From positions 1 to 64,000 of the forward strand of contig LUCM01004167.1 of NCBI GenBank assembly GCA_008360955.1: a stretch of 64,000 nt of DNA. The letters run 5' to 3'. Every line of letters begins with the position of its first letter. The stretch's first letter is position 1. The notes below the pieces were generated by a model, which was given only the letters and a program-made list of their open reading frames with translations, was not told the origin of the DNA and ran no database searches. This document shows, in pieces, positions 1-13,812 of this stretch. The stretch comes from Fasciolopsis buskii. Lineage: Eukaryota; Platyhelminthes; Trematoda; Plagiorchiida; Fasciolidae. Position numbers and translations under genes: made by a program.

Positions 1-3000
1 TTGGTGGAAATGCATCTAAATAGGGTTGACTGTTAACTGGATGGACTTCCCATCAACTGAAGGTAACGTTGTCATAATCGTCCAATACGATATGTAGATA
101 AGCGAATGGTTCTGCCAAGCAAACTCTTAAACCCATGTTAAATGCTTCACAGAGCCAACAGACGTTCACCAACACCCGGTCTTGTGAAAAAAACATTCTG
201 AATCAAGTGATTTTATCGTGAGCTATATACTAAACGAACAGCACCAGAGTGCTTAACCTTACTTCTATGTAGTCACATCGCATTTCTAAGCAATGTGTAT
301 TGGTGGTAAAAGTGCTTTTTAGAGCAGAACTTTGAGCTGTACAGAAAGTAGCTCTTGAAAAGACAAACATAAGTTGGTGGAAGCGAATGGACAACTAAGG
401 TGCGAATCGCTCGAATGCGTATATAAACTATGGCTACACGGAACATCAATACCTTTTGGTGATTTGCCATCGTAACAAATGCCTTATCCAAGAATATTAA
501 AGATTGAGTGGATGGGCATGTTGTCCTGTACCCCACGTTCAAAATGCACCTGTAAATTTTGTCTAATGATTCCCAGGCATTCAAACGAGATTGCAATATA
601 ACAGTTGAGTGAAATTTCTGGCCAGGGGGCAAATGGCTCCGCGCAGCTTCGGGCCCACATAGAGGCGAGTTAGAAGGGAAGACGAATGTATGACCCTACC
701 TTAAACACGAAGCCCGTTCCTTATTGGGCAAGGGGCAGCAATGACGGTATATACGATGTGCGCGAAGTTGTTCGCAAACTTGGCTTATATCTTTTTATAA
801 AGGATGCACGATTTCAAGCTGTTTCTCATGGTAAACAAAGATTTGAGGGCAAACATGAGTGAAGTTTTCGAGTCCAGCGGCTACCTTTGGGCCGATCGAT
901 TCAAAGGATTTTACGGGACCACCGAATGGCTACTGTTTTTCAAGAGTCAGACCTCGCAAGAAAAATGCGACGAGGCCTCACGGGCAATATATTTCTGCGA
1001 AGAGGGGCCAATGAGTGAAGCTATCAGCCAAGTTGAAGATGCTGGCAACGCAAAGTTTTCCGGTGCAAAGCTAAATGCCTGCATAAGCAACAGAGTGCTT
1101 CACAAATAGTTTGAAGTATAAATAGTGCTGTTTGCCCGTTCTGCGCAGGCAGGGGTTGTAAGACCACCGAGCAAAGACTTGCACAGGAGTTAGATATTTT
1201 CCTGTCCCAGTGGAGGTTGAACTTCGCTCAGGGAGGCGGTGAGATAGCTGAAAGATTGGCGACCCAACGAAGCCTTTGCCAACCAGTCCCTGTCGTGGCT
1301 TGCAGGAGGGAATACTGGGAGACTGCCTGCGAAGGAGAACCAGCAGCACCACGCTTCGTGATGTGCTGCAGCACGGCAGGCCTATGACAACGGACTCGCT
1401 GACCAAAAATATAGATTTTGTCTAACAACCCTTGGAATCCCCTACTATTAAGGCTCATCCACTAGCTAATGTGTTTATGTAAATGATTTTTAAACACAAT
1501 TTGATCGCTGGATATCTCAGTGTCACTAGCAATTTCTGGCAGATCAGGCCCTCACGAAATCACCGCCTGCATCCAAACGAACTTTTAAGAGGACATGACG
1601 CTCCAAAGCCGTAAGAAGCAAGGACCTAGAATCAACCCTCAGCATGGGGCGCTTTCCTTTCAGTTTTCTTTTTGATGTCGCAAAATCCAAGTATTTCCGT
1701 CAAGCAGTTGATTCAACTGCAGATCTAGTTGGCTTTTCTAAGTGTTTTGGTGGGTCCACAATTTACATCTCTGTGGCTGAAACAGATTTGTGCTAGCTCA
1801 AAATTCACGTTCGGGTGGGGGGTAGTGAAATTCAGCCTAGCCATCGGTAGCTGCCAAGCCCTCGAACTTTCGAGTACCATAATTCGGTGAAGCCCCAACG
1901 AGACATTTGTTGAGCCTCTGGACTAATCAGACATTTCGATTCAGGCTTGCTAGTGGCAGGCACGCTCAGAGGTAACATCAGTCACATTGCTCTCACGCAC
2001 ACCGAAACCACTTTCACGATGAAACTACAGCCGCGTTGTCCTTGCAACAGTGTTTATTTCGACTGTTCCTTATGTAAACATTCCAATTTTTTCTTTTCGG
2101 AATTTTTCAGATGTTAGTCGTTTGCATTGCACTCCAGCGCATAAGGCCTCCGATAAAATTGCCGGAGATTTTCGCATGATAAGCACATGAAATATTTGTC
2201 TTGGGATTCCGGAGGTATGAGAAGGTGACGATTACAAATTTACTTGTGACTTGGGAAAGGATTATGAAAGGATATACGTTGAGCCAAATGGAATGCACAT
2301 AGTAATGTGGTGTGTGGGAAAAGAATGGAAATAAAAGAAGTTTACGGACGATCCAGGGCCAGAGCTGTATCTTCTAACTGGCTTAATGTTACCGACGTTT
2401 ATTGCAGACCACCGCACATCACAGCTTGACCTAGTCAATGATCATCAGCCTGCAGCATAAAACACCACAACATTACCCCGGACAGGGAGGTGGGATTGGG
2501 CCGGAGGAAAACTGCTGCGCATATGAAAATAGATGAAAAATGCCAGCTGGAAAGGTGATGGAATTCTGCGATTAGGCCCATTACCGGGTGACCCGAAAAA
2601 TGAGCAGAAGCTGCTAGAAGATCGGCTCAAAAGCCAAAGTGGGAACAATAATGATGAGAGTGCTCCAGGGACAGTAAAAAGAGAACTTCTGAATCCAACA
2701 AAATGCTTCAGTAACGATCAATGGGGAGAAAGCAAACTGTGGGCGATGAAACGTTGTTTCAAAAGAAGGTGTTTCGGGGGAACGATATGAATAGAGCCAA
2801 ATGAGGATGAGTGAAACTGATGCGTTAATATTTGAAAGTTTGTAAAGGCCTGAGTGATAAAAATAATATGCCAAGAATTAACCATCGATTTCACCGTAGC
2901 TGGATGCATTAATGTGGGACAAAATCAGGATCTGAATAAACAGTGAGCGTATTATTTCGGCCGGGTGGCTGGGAAACGAGCCGGGTCTGTATGTTTTCCA

Positions 3001-4580
3001 TGGCAATAAATTTGAGCATCTACTAGTGTCAACCTGAACTTCCTGTAGAATTCAAGTGGGAAATCTCTTGCATCGGAACGGCTGCTGTTCGGAACTGTAA
3101 TCACATTAGAGATTTTTCGGTAGCATGAAGATGATAGGGGTACGGCCCCAGAGGTAGCCTGGGGATATCAACCTAAACGAGTCAATGAAATTGAGTCATG
3201 ATCGCTTTGTTTCACTGCACCCCGTCATAAATATTAACGGTACTCCTGGGCTAGTGGCAACAGTTTTTCCAAGCGGCGCTCTCCAAAGAACGCTGTGCCG
3301 TCAAGCGGCACAGCACGAAATAAGAAAAGGGTATAACTGGTCTGGATGCTGGCTGTTGGTTGTGATTAGCAGTGGGAATAGAAAACTGGGAGAACATTAT
3401 GCTCTGCCTTGGAGACAGTTTCGTGAATGTTAACTTTGGGTGGTAATTTTGCTGCAGTTTGCATTTAAAGTTTAAATGAAGAGATGTTTTAAATAGTTCG
3501 ATTTATTTTTAAGAAATATGACAGGGCCTTCTGCGAACTTACTGATTAATATTTTGTGTTACTCCGATTTTCTTCGTGGAAGTATTTAACCTAAACCACC
3601 ACAAGATTATTACAATATTCTAGGAACGCCTTAATGAAGCCTCGTTTGCCAATCACGTTATAATATTTCTACCCGTTGTGCCTGTCAGTGTGTATCGGCG
3701 GAAAACGGCGAATAATGATTTCGCACAGCCACGTGGTCAAAAGTTGGAGTTCTGGAGTGCGCAAACACGTGCTTACTCAGTCATGTGTGCACGTGATATG
3801 GTGCTTAGTATAGACTCGCTCAGAGGGTTTACCCACATGCGGACGGAATGGATTCAAAATGTGCTGCTTAATTGGGTCGACCCATGGGACAGCACTGCAA
3901 GCCGTGTTTCTGGGGTCATTAGAGTCCAAAGCATAACTGGCATAGAAAAAATTATTGTTGCAGGTCTATATCGTCAGACATCTTCAGGGTTATGTAGTTC
4001 TTATGACACACAAACTTCCTTTAAAAACGCTGCGGGTAATCAAAATATGGTTTAAAAATGAAGTGCAATATGAACACCCAAGGGTGGGATGACTCCAAAA
4101 TATTTTGGCCAGATGCATAAACATGGTCTTCCGAGACAAGGAAATTGGTTTAGCGCAAACGTTGGTTAATGAAGAGTTGTTGAGGTGAATGGACTTGGGC
4201 GTTCAGGAGAGAGGACTGCCAACAAAATTTTTCTTAAGGGGTGGAGTGGACCATGAAATGAAAATGACGAGGAAAAGCCCAGATTTCTGTTTTGGTCCGA
4301 AAGGGGAAGGGTCAGTATTGGATGGAGTAGGCTGAATTTGACGAAAATATGCAGGGAAAGGTCGCTTGCAAAGAAGACTGTAAGAGTGACCAAATTAACT
4401 CTTGTTCTCTGGAGATTAAAGAGTTCCGGATTGATGAATCAAAATTTTTGTGTTTAGTTACCAGCAGCTGTTCGTTCAACTGATTTTTTATATTTCCAAG
4501 TGCTGCTCTGTTACATGTGAGCGTGTTACCACAGAGCACCAGGGATGATGGTTATAGTTCGCATATTTGAAAAAATGCCA
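1..4580. other. Anonymous intergenic DNA
   Basis: No recognisable gene, RNA or transposon domain was found on either strand. The longest open frames (about 100-125 codons, for example near 804-1,109 and 3,678-4,055, plus strand) show no domain, no convincing splice sites and no protein-like pattern I recognise, so I treat them as chance. Short host exons or very old repeats could be hidden here. Confidence 0.5.
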
Positions 4581-4589
4581 CGATGAAGA

Positions 4590-5250
4590 AGGACTGATAG
4601 GTGACCAATGTAAATGTACTTTCTAGTCCTGGATGAAAGAACGAGAGCATTTGCACAGTTCATCCACTTTAAACACTTGATGTCAATATTGTCAAAAGTG
4701 GGCCCAGAGATTACTTGTGAGTCATTCAGGTGGAAATGGCTGATGACTACCCCGTGACTGTGTCATGATCTCCAGGTTGTCGGGGAATAATTGGTGGGCC
4801 AATCTGCAGGCCGGCTGTCTATGGTATCCGGGTCAGAGGGAGTCCCAGTAGGGGCAACGCTGGTGGCGGCGCACTTGCAGAAGTATACGGTTATGCTTTC
4901 GTCAGCACAGTAAAATTGGGCACACCAGGACGGGGCGATTCATTGCATCAGCAGCGTACATAAAGAAAAGCAAGGGCCCAAAGACGCCTCCTTTTGGTAC
5001 TCCGGTATTTATGACTCCTGGGCTGGGCAGCTGTCTATCAAAAACTACGAATATTGCCCTCTGTATCAGATACTATGGGATCCATGGCGTCGCTGACACA
5101 GAAGCGCAAATTGGAAACACGCCGAAGGTATGAGACGCGGAGGAAAACTTCGGTCATGTCACGATAGACGACGGTTTGGCCATTACGTTCGTCGATCAGG
5201 CTTATGAAAAGACCAACGACGTCGAACCCGAAAAAAGCAATAAGCCAGGG
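4590..5250 (-). mobile_element. Decayed non-LTR retrotransposon (LINE C), RT fragment
   Basis: The minus strand reads as a damaged reverse transcriptase. Around 5,030-4,950 there is a clear RT motif of the form GVPKGGVFGPLLFFMY (usual form GVPQGSVLGPLLFLIY). It is followed in another frame by FYCADES at the place of the FxxADD catalytic box near 4,910, so the second catalytic aspartate is lost. Upstream codons (near 5,230-5,160) resemble the segment before it, with a GLFISLIDERNG-like run. Several stops and frame changes show the copy is dead. The endonuclease part was not found. The clade is probably CR1-like, by inference from motif style. Confidence 0.7.
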
Positions 5251-5339
5251 TCTAAGAAAAGATGTTTCTTGGAAAACGAGAGGTTGATTTCAGGAGGGCA
5301 TTTTCAGCAGTCCCTTACGTTACTGAAGAGATTATAAAT

Positions 5340-8300
5340 CAAAAAAGCTCAGGAATTTTGGGGATATTTTAAACGTTGCTTTAAATAACATGTACTGCTT
5401 AGCTTTATAAATTCTGTCTCAGAAACAACGAATTCATTCTGAGGCACGTTTTTTAAGATTCCAAGAAACAACTGAATTTTGAATTTAATTTAAAGCGACT
5501 TCCTAGATAGCAGCCCCAAGTAGCTCTACTAAGTACAGCGGTTAATAATTCCGCCGACTCGGAAGACGAGTGCATGAGAAAATTTGCCGTTAAAAAAAAT
5601 TGAAGTCGAATCCCTTTATCGGCTTGTGCAATTCGCCAGGTGTTGCTAAAATTGGGGAGACGTGGTCGAGAAAATACAAGTTGTAGGCACCTTCTTCGTT
5701 TTGGTGCCTGATATTTTGTGACCTTGATTTCCGCGGCCCTCTCCCAACCGTGGACATTCGTCGGCCCTTAACTAAGATAGCATAAACTTCCCAAATCCAT
5801 GCCCTTACTAGCTGGCGGCCCACTCAGGTCGGAATGCAGTGCGACAGATGCTTCGAAGACCTAATCTTTCTTCTTCATCGCCACTGAACATTTCAAGCCA
5901 GCCATGTCCGTCTTCTGCTGCGTCCTGGTACTTAACAGCGTCCTCCTACTTCAAATCATTTCTTGCTCCACTCTCGCCCAATTTATGCCGGGCCTGCTAC
6001 TCTCCACTTTTGAAAAGCTTTGCTTAAAATAGTTTATTTTGGCTTCGGAGGTTATAGTCCATCACTGTGTTTGTCCACGAGAGAGTTAAGGATGCCGACG
6101 ATCGACTGGATCCCACGTTGGTGTTACCTCAAACCACCAACTCAAAAAGCACTCGTAGAATTAATGGAAGGTTGTCTCCTTTTGGGGGAATCTCCCACAA
6201 TCGACCAGATTATGCGTTTCCCCGTAATCCAGAATTGGTCAGTCAGCCATCCCCGTATGAGACGACGCGTGCTTGTATTGAATGTATCCCAGTCTATTCA
6301 TCTGATCCACACTTGCGTATGCTGGCCCGTTGCTGTCCCTACCATAATGTCTGCCGTTTAGCGGATTCCTTAGGTAAGCCCATCCAATTTTTATACATTA
6401 CTCGTGAGAGTTTGCCCCTCGGCTGTCCTGAAGTTCTACGGCAGGGGCAGCCGCATGAATTCAGAGGTGTCAATTTGGCAATATAGATGAAATGGCCATT
6501 TGGAACTGTCACCCAACATGACAGCAAATTGAGGTCTACTTGCCCATGTCTGAGTTTAGAAGGAACAAAATCAACCAGGTTTTCTCCCTAATATATGCCA
6601 CGATGTTCCGCGCGTTTCGATGTAGCTTGCCTGGCGGGCATATATGACGCATGAGTCAGCTGCATCTTTGGCCGGATGGCATATTTACCGATACACAAAA
6701 CTTTCCCCAGGGTTACCTACTTTGAGACATCGAATTCGCCGTGTCATCAAATTATATGACGGATTTTTCTAGGTGACCTCTAAAGGTTGCCATTTTGGGT
6801 TATGAGGGTCCGATAAATGCTTCCGTAGTAGCATTTATAAACTTGACTGATCTGATTTTGTGGAATTTGCAGAGCCGTAATACCCACTCCCGACTGTTTT
6901 TCATTGCCTTTGACCCCTATCACCGTCTCACTTTTTCAATGACCTGAAATCTAATCAGCCTCAGCCGGCAATCAAATTCATATTTCGGCCTGCGAGTAAC
7001 AAAATCTTGAAAATACATTTAATCGGTGGCAACGGAGTAAACAACAGTAACCACGGGAGCAGGTCTGTCACCCAATATTATGTGGTAGGAGAAAGCATCA
7101 TCAGTTGATCGCAGACCAGCTTCCTGCTGTCTCACAAGGGCGGCCTACGTTAAAACTATGTGAACAAAGATGACGTTCGCCCAAGAGCCTTTTAAAATCA
7201 AATTCCTGTGTTGATCCACTACTGAAATAAGGACTAACTGAATCATTGCATTTTAATGTACACCGCGGTATTGTCAATATACAAATGAGAGTTTCCAATT
7301 GATGCTGGCTTGACGGGGATTTGTCTTGGCGGAGCCGCAAATAGTGAGTTGCCACAAGCAAAGTGGGCCATCCTCCAACCGAATAGACCGGTCTATTTAA
7401 TCAGAAAATCCCTTGAACTCAACCAAAGTGAATGTTACTTATACCAGAGAACGACAAAATAAAAGTTCATAAAACTAATTTGTAAGGCCATTATTGCCCC
7501 CGACCATGTTTTCGAAAGCAGCGGAATGCATATTGAGCATTTATTGCGTCCCTCAGCGAAGGCCGATGCGACCAGTTCCCGTTCAAACTAACGGGCCAGG
7601 ATTCCGTCAGATTTCAACACCGACATGTGAGTAAATTTCCAACGAAACGAAAGAACTCCCAAGTTGAAACAGTTTTTATCCCACGATTTTTGAGTAGCAA
7701 AATTGAAGGAACAGTAAATTATGCGGTTAATATAGGCCTGGATTGTGCGGTCATTGGAGTAGTTCCATGATATTCAGTATCCATTATCCAGTGAAAACTA
7801 TCAAAGTTGCTAAGACATGTTTTATGCTTCAATAGTTGCATAGGGTAAAAGTATGAAGTGTGTGGCCTATGAATCTGGTGCATGTCCGACCGGGATTGAA
7901 TAGTTGAGATCAACTTGGTCGATGAGCGAACGAATGGCATATTCTCAGAGCCACCCCAAACAGCAGTCGTTATGCATCTGGTTTCGGAATCTCTGATAAA
8001 TTACCCAGATTTCTCAGAACTGGTCGGCGATGCTAGGTTTCCAGCACTACAAAGGTTCCCTTTTGCTTTTGTAGGCGTTTCACCTTACTCCTTCAAGCAG
8101 TTATGTCGTGAAGTCGCAAACGACCGCTATTCTTCCGTTAAAACGATTCATTATTACAGGTACTGCTGAGAGCCCGCAGTTTGATCTTGATTATGCGGCC
8201 CTGCATGGAGGGCACGCAAAAGCATTGTGTGCGAAGGCAGGCAAAATTCACCTCATTAGGTAATCATGTTACTGGAAACCAACCCGAAATATCCGATGAC

Positions 8301-8880
8301 CTTATCGGGCTGCGTTCACTGATAAATAGAACCAGCTCGCATCAGATTTCATCTACCAAATGAGAATCAATGTGACTGCAGCCTGCCCGAACCCCGTTAT
8401 CTGGGTCTCTTTTAGTATGACTGTTGATCAAATTGTCTGGGATCGCATAAGCCCCAAGAAACTTGGTCTTCACCTAGTCAAGGACGGAGATATGTTTGCA
8501 ACCCGTCGTCAAACCACGCTCATGTAGTCCAACTTCTTGGACGTTAGTAAGGGCTCGGACCATTCTTGCCTTGTGGTACACCACTCGAAGCCACACATCC
8601 CAGAAGGGCAGCATTTGTTCATCAGGAAACAGTTCATTATTAATTTCTACTACACCATTCTCTTGTTACTGATTACAGTATTGCTGGAAATTACAGCTAC
8701 GTCAGCCTTGCTGTTCGTTGGCTGCGGTGTGTCAGTTATCCCTTCGTTTGGCCCTTTAACTTTCCTTGCAACTCTTCCCATGAAAAGGGATACAATGAAA
8801 GCTTGAGCGTGGGCCTAAATCCCGCGAAGGAAATTATAAGCGTGGAAGTCATGTGGTCTCATCTCCTGCTGGCTGGGTCG
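5340..8880. other. Anonymous intergenic DNA
   Basis: No gene or mobile-element domain could be recognised. A 139-codon open frame at 6,067-6,486 (plus) overlaps a 113-codon frame in another phase. Neither resembles a known family, and compositional patterns are ordinary. Part of 7,900-8,880 may belong to the LINE whose C-terminus lies just downstream, but I could not show it. Confidence 0.45.
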
Positions 8881-8899
8881 AGCCGAATCAGGGGTCATC

Positions 8900-9130
8900 T
8901 ATGTCTTGTTTTCAAATTGTTTACCTTATGGTTGACAGACTTACTGTTCACTACCCCAAAATCGGAAACTTCAGGAAAACGAGAAGCCCCTGGCTTTCTC
9001 CAGAAGGCAACATTTAGCTAGCACCATGTTTCTGTGGAACAGCTTTCCACAGGACATGACCAGACCCTGCACGAATAAAGTCTTCATGGTAGAGCTACAC
9101 AGCTATTTCGACCCGTTTTCAATCCCACAC
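8900..9130 (+). mobile_element. LINE E, C-terminal tail fragment
   Basis: A short reading in the plus strand matches the usual end of a CR1-like LINE ORF2. It contains a run of the form STMFLWNSFPQDM (usual form LWNSLPQDVV), then a stretch ending HSYFDPFS about 20 residues later, then a stop near 9,149. The preceding bases read as basic residues in other frames, so the copy is frameshifted. No RT core was recognisable upstream. This is a small, old fragment. Confidence 0.5.
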
Positions 9131-9149
9131 TGTTCTGGGCACTAGCTCA

Positions 9150-10400
9150 CCAAAACGCTGCTCTGAGAAAAGCAACTGGGTGGCGGTACTTCGTTCTTTT
9201 CCCATCTATGGCCAAAAAGGTAACGAAAAGTAAACGTTTGGGTATAACTCCTCGGTCAACATTTTGCGTCCCATCGCATCCGCCACAGCTTTTACCACAA
9301 TTGTCCTGCAAACACATATAAAGAGAAAAAACAAAACAAACAGAACTCCACCGAACGTTTTTCCTTGAACTATGTATGCTTCTTAAGCGTGCAACCCTAA
9401 AAGTGTCACGCACTCTTTTTTTGACCGCCCACAGAGAGCACAAATATTCCTGCAAATAAATGTGTATGTAATGGCAACAGCGCGTTTTATTCCTGCTCAG
9501 CTAATCTTTTTCAAATTAACGGGAACCCTGCGCCAGACATTTAAAAACATGGGTACCAATGAGCTGAATCCCGAAACTGGGAAAGCTCCAAGAATATCAA
9601 GAGCCACGTGACTGTTTTAATCGCGCAACTTTCCGAAACGCTTGCTGAGCTTCGATCCAAGCAGACACTTTCGCTTTATTCGCGGCTCGAATCCTCCACA
9701 AGGTATCGTAACATCTTCAGGCTTACGTTCATTTCTTTTAATTCGTGTATTGACGTTACATTACGTATTACATAAGGCAGACATTGCAACCGTCTGTCGC
9801 CGTGACAGTGAGGTGGATGATGGACTGCTTTTCAGTGGAGCGGAAGCCAGTCGTTGAGGCATGAAGAGTAAGAGGAGGATAACGATCGTGTTAGTCGATG
9901 TCATTCCGTGCATTACACCGGAGTGTTTGTAGGCGCCCTTTGCAGCATTCGGACCACATTTGTCTCGCGCCATTCAACATGAACTGAGATGGACTGAGCA
10001 GCACGGTTATTTGAATTGCCGGCCGGCCGGTTTTCATGTTTTATGCACGTTTTGTCACGCAGATCACATTAATGACGTGGGTGAAGGGAACCCTAGTGAA
10101 GATGGAAAATACAAGGCATCATACTTGAACATTCTGATCATTCAACCTAGTCATTCCTCTTCCGCGGGAGTCAGAACACGACTCCTTCTCCGCCGTTGCT
10201 GAAAAAATATCCATGGGAAGCAAGAATAATTATGCCAGAATGTTACTGGTCTGTCGAGCCTTACGGTTAAATCAAAGAATTTTACGTTTATCCGAACATA
10301 CGCCCTGGGAGAGGGCCTTGAGAATAAGTCCGGAGCATGCGATACTCTCGTCCAAAGGGATGGGGAGGGGGGTTGATGAGGGTGACTTCCACAAATGCTG
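9150..10400. other. Anonymous DNA 5' of LINE B
   Basis: No coding domain is recognised. The bases just before 10,400 may be the 5' part of the LINE that follows, but the first recognisable endonuclease residues (DVVTVIKTW) only appear near 10,450. Confidence 0.4.
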
Positions 10401-10429
10401 CACTCTTGGGTAGTAAGTAACCGGGGCTA

Positions 10430-13330
10430 CAATTCATGACTTTGGATGTAGATGTGGTGACTGTTATTAAGACCTGGCCGCAGCAGGGAAGGGGAACAAT
10501 GAATTAATGACGCGGGATTAATCGTTTTTTAGAATGAGTAGAAGGGATGAAAGAATAGGAGGCGGGACGCCGATCCTAGTGTCCGAAAATTCTCATGCGC
10601 AGGAGAGCCATGAACTGAATATCCCAAATATACCGACTTTGGAGATCAACACCTCTACTAGCGGCTCGATGATCTCAGCTGTGGGTCTGTATCGAAGCCC
10701 AGGGTCGACGCCGTCGGAGAACGGGGAAGTGGCTCTTTTTCTCGGTTTCGTTGCAGGGCTTGCGGGCAAACTTCCACCACCGCCGTCCGGCTTACTGGGT
10801 TTGCAAGACAGTCCTGGACGGCACTTTCGGACTTCAACTCATGCGCTTGGTACAGCTGAATAGGATGGTTTAAAACGTTACCCAAGCGACTTCACGGGGA
10901 TTCAGCCAAGTAACGTCAGTCCTTGGTTAAGTGCTAAAGAAAACAGTGAACGAAATAGGAAGCCTTGAGTTCGAAAAGCCAATAAGTAAGACTGATCATG
11001 CCTTTTCCGCATGCGACTGAATCTGCGGGGCCCAGTAGCCCCCGGTAAATATGACGGAACTTTTCAGGGGTTGATGAAGCTAGTCTGCTGGATTTCGGTC
11101 TTCAGACTCGGCGGAAGTAGAATGAGGCGGCAGCCACGTAGGCTGTCATTGAGAGACAACTAAGAGAAACGTGTTAGTAATAACACACTTAGCTGCACCA
11201 CTCCACACGAAAAGTGCTACCACCATGGTGGGGAGTCAGGATCTTGAGAACCAGGAGGGGGGAACACAGTGCTTTGGTGAGGTTCAGGGGCCCACTGGGA
11301 TATCGAGATTTTCTGAGGTGTGTACTAAAGAGAAACAGAATGTCATTCGTCCAACGACAGTGCCAAAATGCTTACGAGGAGCGGATCGCTGGAGCCGCTA
11401 AGAGCAACCCTAAAGCCTATAACAATTAAGTGCAGTCCAAGGCGGTTTCGCGAAGGGCCGTGGATGGATTGAAAACCCAAAAGATAATTAGGTCGGTTGG
11501 CGGTCAGGAGAAAGCTGAATGTCTATCCAGGCGGTATGCTGGCGGAATCAAGGGATTTAGGACAAAACATTTAGTCCCGTCGCCCTTATGGTGGAGATGC
11601 CGGAGGGGGCGATCACGGAGGAAGAAGTTTGAAACAGACTGAAAAAATGGACGCATCGAAAGCACCAGCGCCTAAATGAATCCGACCAGCGTTGGTACAG
11701 CCGTGGTGAAAGCTTCCACCATGCTCTTTAATACATCTCTGGACGAAGGGCAGCTTCCGACAAACTGGTTAACGTCGACAGTCATGTCGATGCATAAAGG
11801 CGGATACAGAGGAAACTGTGGCAGTAAAGGCCGGTGAGTCTGAAAACTCCGGAAAGGTTCCTTCAAAACAGGATAGTCGATCACCTGGAGGCTAACAAGT
11901 TAATGGTGGTAGGGCAACATGGTTTCTCGCATAAGCCCTCTTGTCTAACCAACTTGATAAGCATCCTGGAATAAGTAAAGGTTTGGGTTGACAGGGGTGA
12001 AAGGGCAGATGACTGCTATCTGGATTTTTAGAAGGCTTTTGATTCCTTTAGCGACAGGCTCCTTGACCAAAAGTGAAGGCCTTTTGAATGGATGCTAGGA
12101 TGAAAAATTGGACAGTAAAGGTCTGAGGGGTAAGTCTTGCAGAGTGAGAGTCGGGAGGTGTCTATAAGGCAGAGGATTTCTATAGAGTGGGGTGCCCCAG
12201 GGTTCTGCCTCAGTGCCACTGCTCTTTCTGGTGTATGTTAGTGACATAGCCAGTGGGCTGGAAAATCTATGTCCCATGTTTACTGACGACATCCAACCAT
12301 TAGGGCCGGCAAACAGTGAGGCTATCCAGGGGTATCTGGATAGGGCTCTCTCGTGGTCGGTAGGATGGGATCTTCCGTTGAAATTAAGCAATTGGCAGTG
12401 GCTCATGGAAGGAGAATCAAATCCCCCTCGCCACATGTGCCCATCTGGGCATCCTTTCGCGATGGAACAAGGGCAGCAAGTAAGGGAGTATTAATAAGTA
12501 TGGAACACCAACCTAGTCTGCAATGTCAAAAATCAGTTAAGGAGGTACGGTGTGCCTTACGCCAACTCAAGAGAACTGTAGTATCTAAGAGGTCTGGCGT
12601 TCTTCAGCCACTGTTCAAGGCATTTGCCCGACCGCATTTTGGATACTGTATTCAGGCATGAGGGCCGAATTTGGTAAGAAATATGAAAATGCTGGAAAAG
12701 GTTCAACCTGGTTTTACACACTGGTTTGGCTATCTGAGACACATGGGATATGAGCGGAGGCTGGGGGCGCTCGGTTTGTACTCCCTGGAAAGGTGCAGGG
12801 AAATGGGTGACCTAATAAAGGCTTTCGAGATCATCAAGGGTCTGGCCGAGATACGGGGTCAACGTAGGGCTCTGTTCCTGATAAGGAGGAAAGAAACCCT
12901 ACGAGGGAACGGAAAAACAGTTAAATGACAGCATGCAACTACCGGGTTGAGGGGCGAATAGTTCGCCGTACGAGTGCTGAATGGCTGGAACAAGCTACCG
13001 GAGGAAGTGGTCGAGTTAGGATCAGTGGGCGAATTCAGCAGAAGACTAGACAATTTATGGCTAGCTGTGTTTGGAGAGAACAGTGTGTGAATTTTGGGGT
13101 TGAGGAGATGGTCAAGAGGAAAGCATCCAATTAATTCTTTCCCCTTTGAAGGTGACCGAAATGAGAGTCAGTCACACGCAGGATTCACGCTATCATCTTA
13201 AGAACAAAAGAGGGCTTCTACTCTCCTGTTGTCGAAGCATCGTCAGATCCAAGGAGCTCTCGGTGCAAGAACCCGGATGATCGGGCATCTCGCGGTATAG
13301 TCCTGTAATCATACTGTAACTGTAACTGGA
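10430..13330 (+). mobile_element. Decayed full-span LINE B (endonuclease plus RT)
   Basis: Frames read in order give the parts of one non-LTR element. The endonuclease start is DVVTVIKTW near 10,450. The endonuclease continues at 10,534-10,863 with GGGTPILVSEN and SMISAVGLYRSPGSTP. The linker follows near 11,330-11,430. RT begins at about 11,640-11,960 (RPVSLKTPERFLQNRIVDH, then QHGFSHKPSCLTNL). The DFxKAFDSF segment is near 12,030, and GAPGFCLS/MPQGSASVPLLFLVY is near 12,190. The YADD box is degraded to FTDD near 12,285. The C-terminal block LEKVQPGFTHWFGYLRHM lies at 12,690-12,735, then LGLYSLERCREMGDLIKAF. Many stops and frameshifts make it inactive. A short CTGTAA-type repeat at about 13,312-13,330 may be the 3' tail. 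Confidence 0.85.
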
Positions 13331-13717
13331 CCTGGTCATTGTTTCTTCGCTCTATTCAAATAAAGCCCGCCACGAGACGTCGAGTGTGCCACGTGTTGTC
13401 GCTATGTCCCACCAGTCCGTATTTTCTGGCATTGTTAAGCAGGTAAGGACTTTATAGCATCTTCTTGAAGTTTTCTGCCCTTGAATTTAATTCCGCCGTG
13501 GTCACTACCTCGAGATTTTTGGGCATATTTTAAGGTGAATGTTCACTACATAACCATGACTGCAGTTGCTAGAACTTTGAGATTTTGGTTGGTCTAACGT
13601 CGGACGCAAGCCGTACGCCACGGTTCATAGAGATCAGTCCTGAGTCTCCCGGTACCGAAACCACATAGTTTACCAAAGTTATTCGCTTTGCGCATGCAAG
13701 GCTAGACGTCATATGTA

Positions 13718-13730
13718 CATACATGTATAC

Positions 13731-13765
<35 letters not shown>

Positions 13766-13784
13766 CGCATATAGATATATGTAG
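13718..13784. repeat. TA-rich microsatellite
   Basis: An alternating purine-pyrimidine tract (TA and TACA repeats, about 65 bp) lies directly next to the hammerhead-like motif. On the minus strand it is immediately 3' of the motif, so the ribozyme-bearing repeat may use it as insertion site or tail. Confidence 0.9.
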
Positions 13785-13812
13785 TATCTGGATGAACGGA
13801 CAAAATTTTTCG

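Noticed and set aside
5515..5635. tRNA-like pattern ending in GTCGAATCCC
   Set aside because: The spacing between A- and B-box-like motifs is too long and no acceptor or anticodon stem forms.
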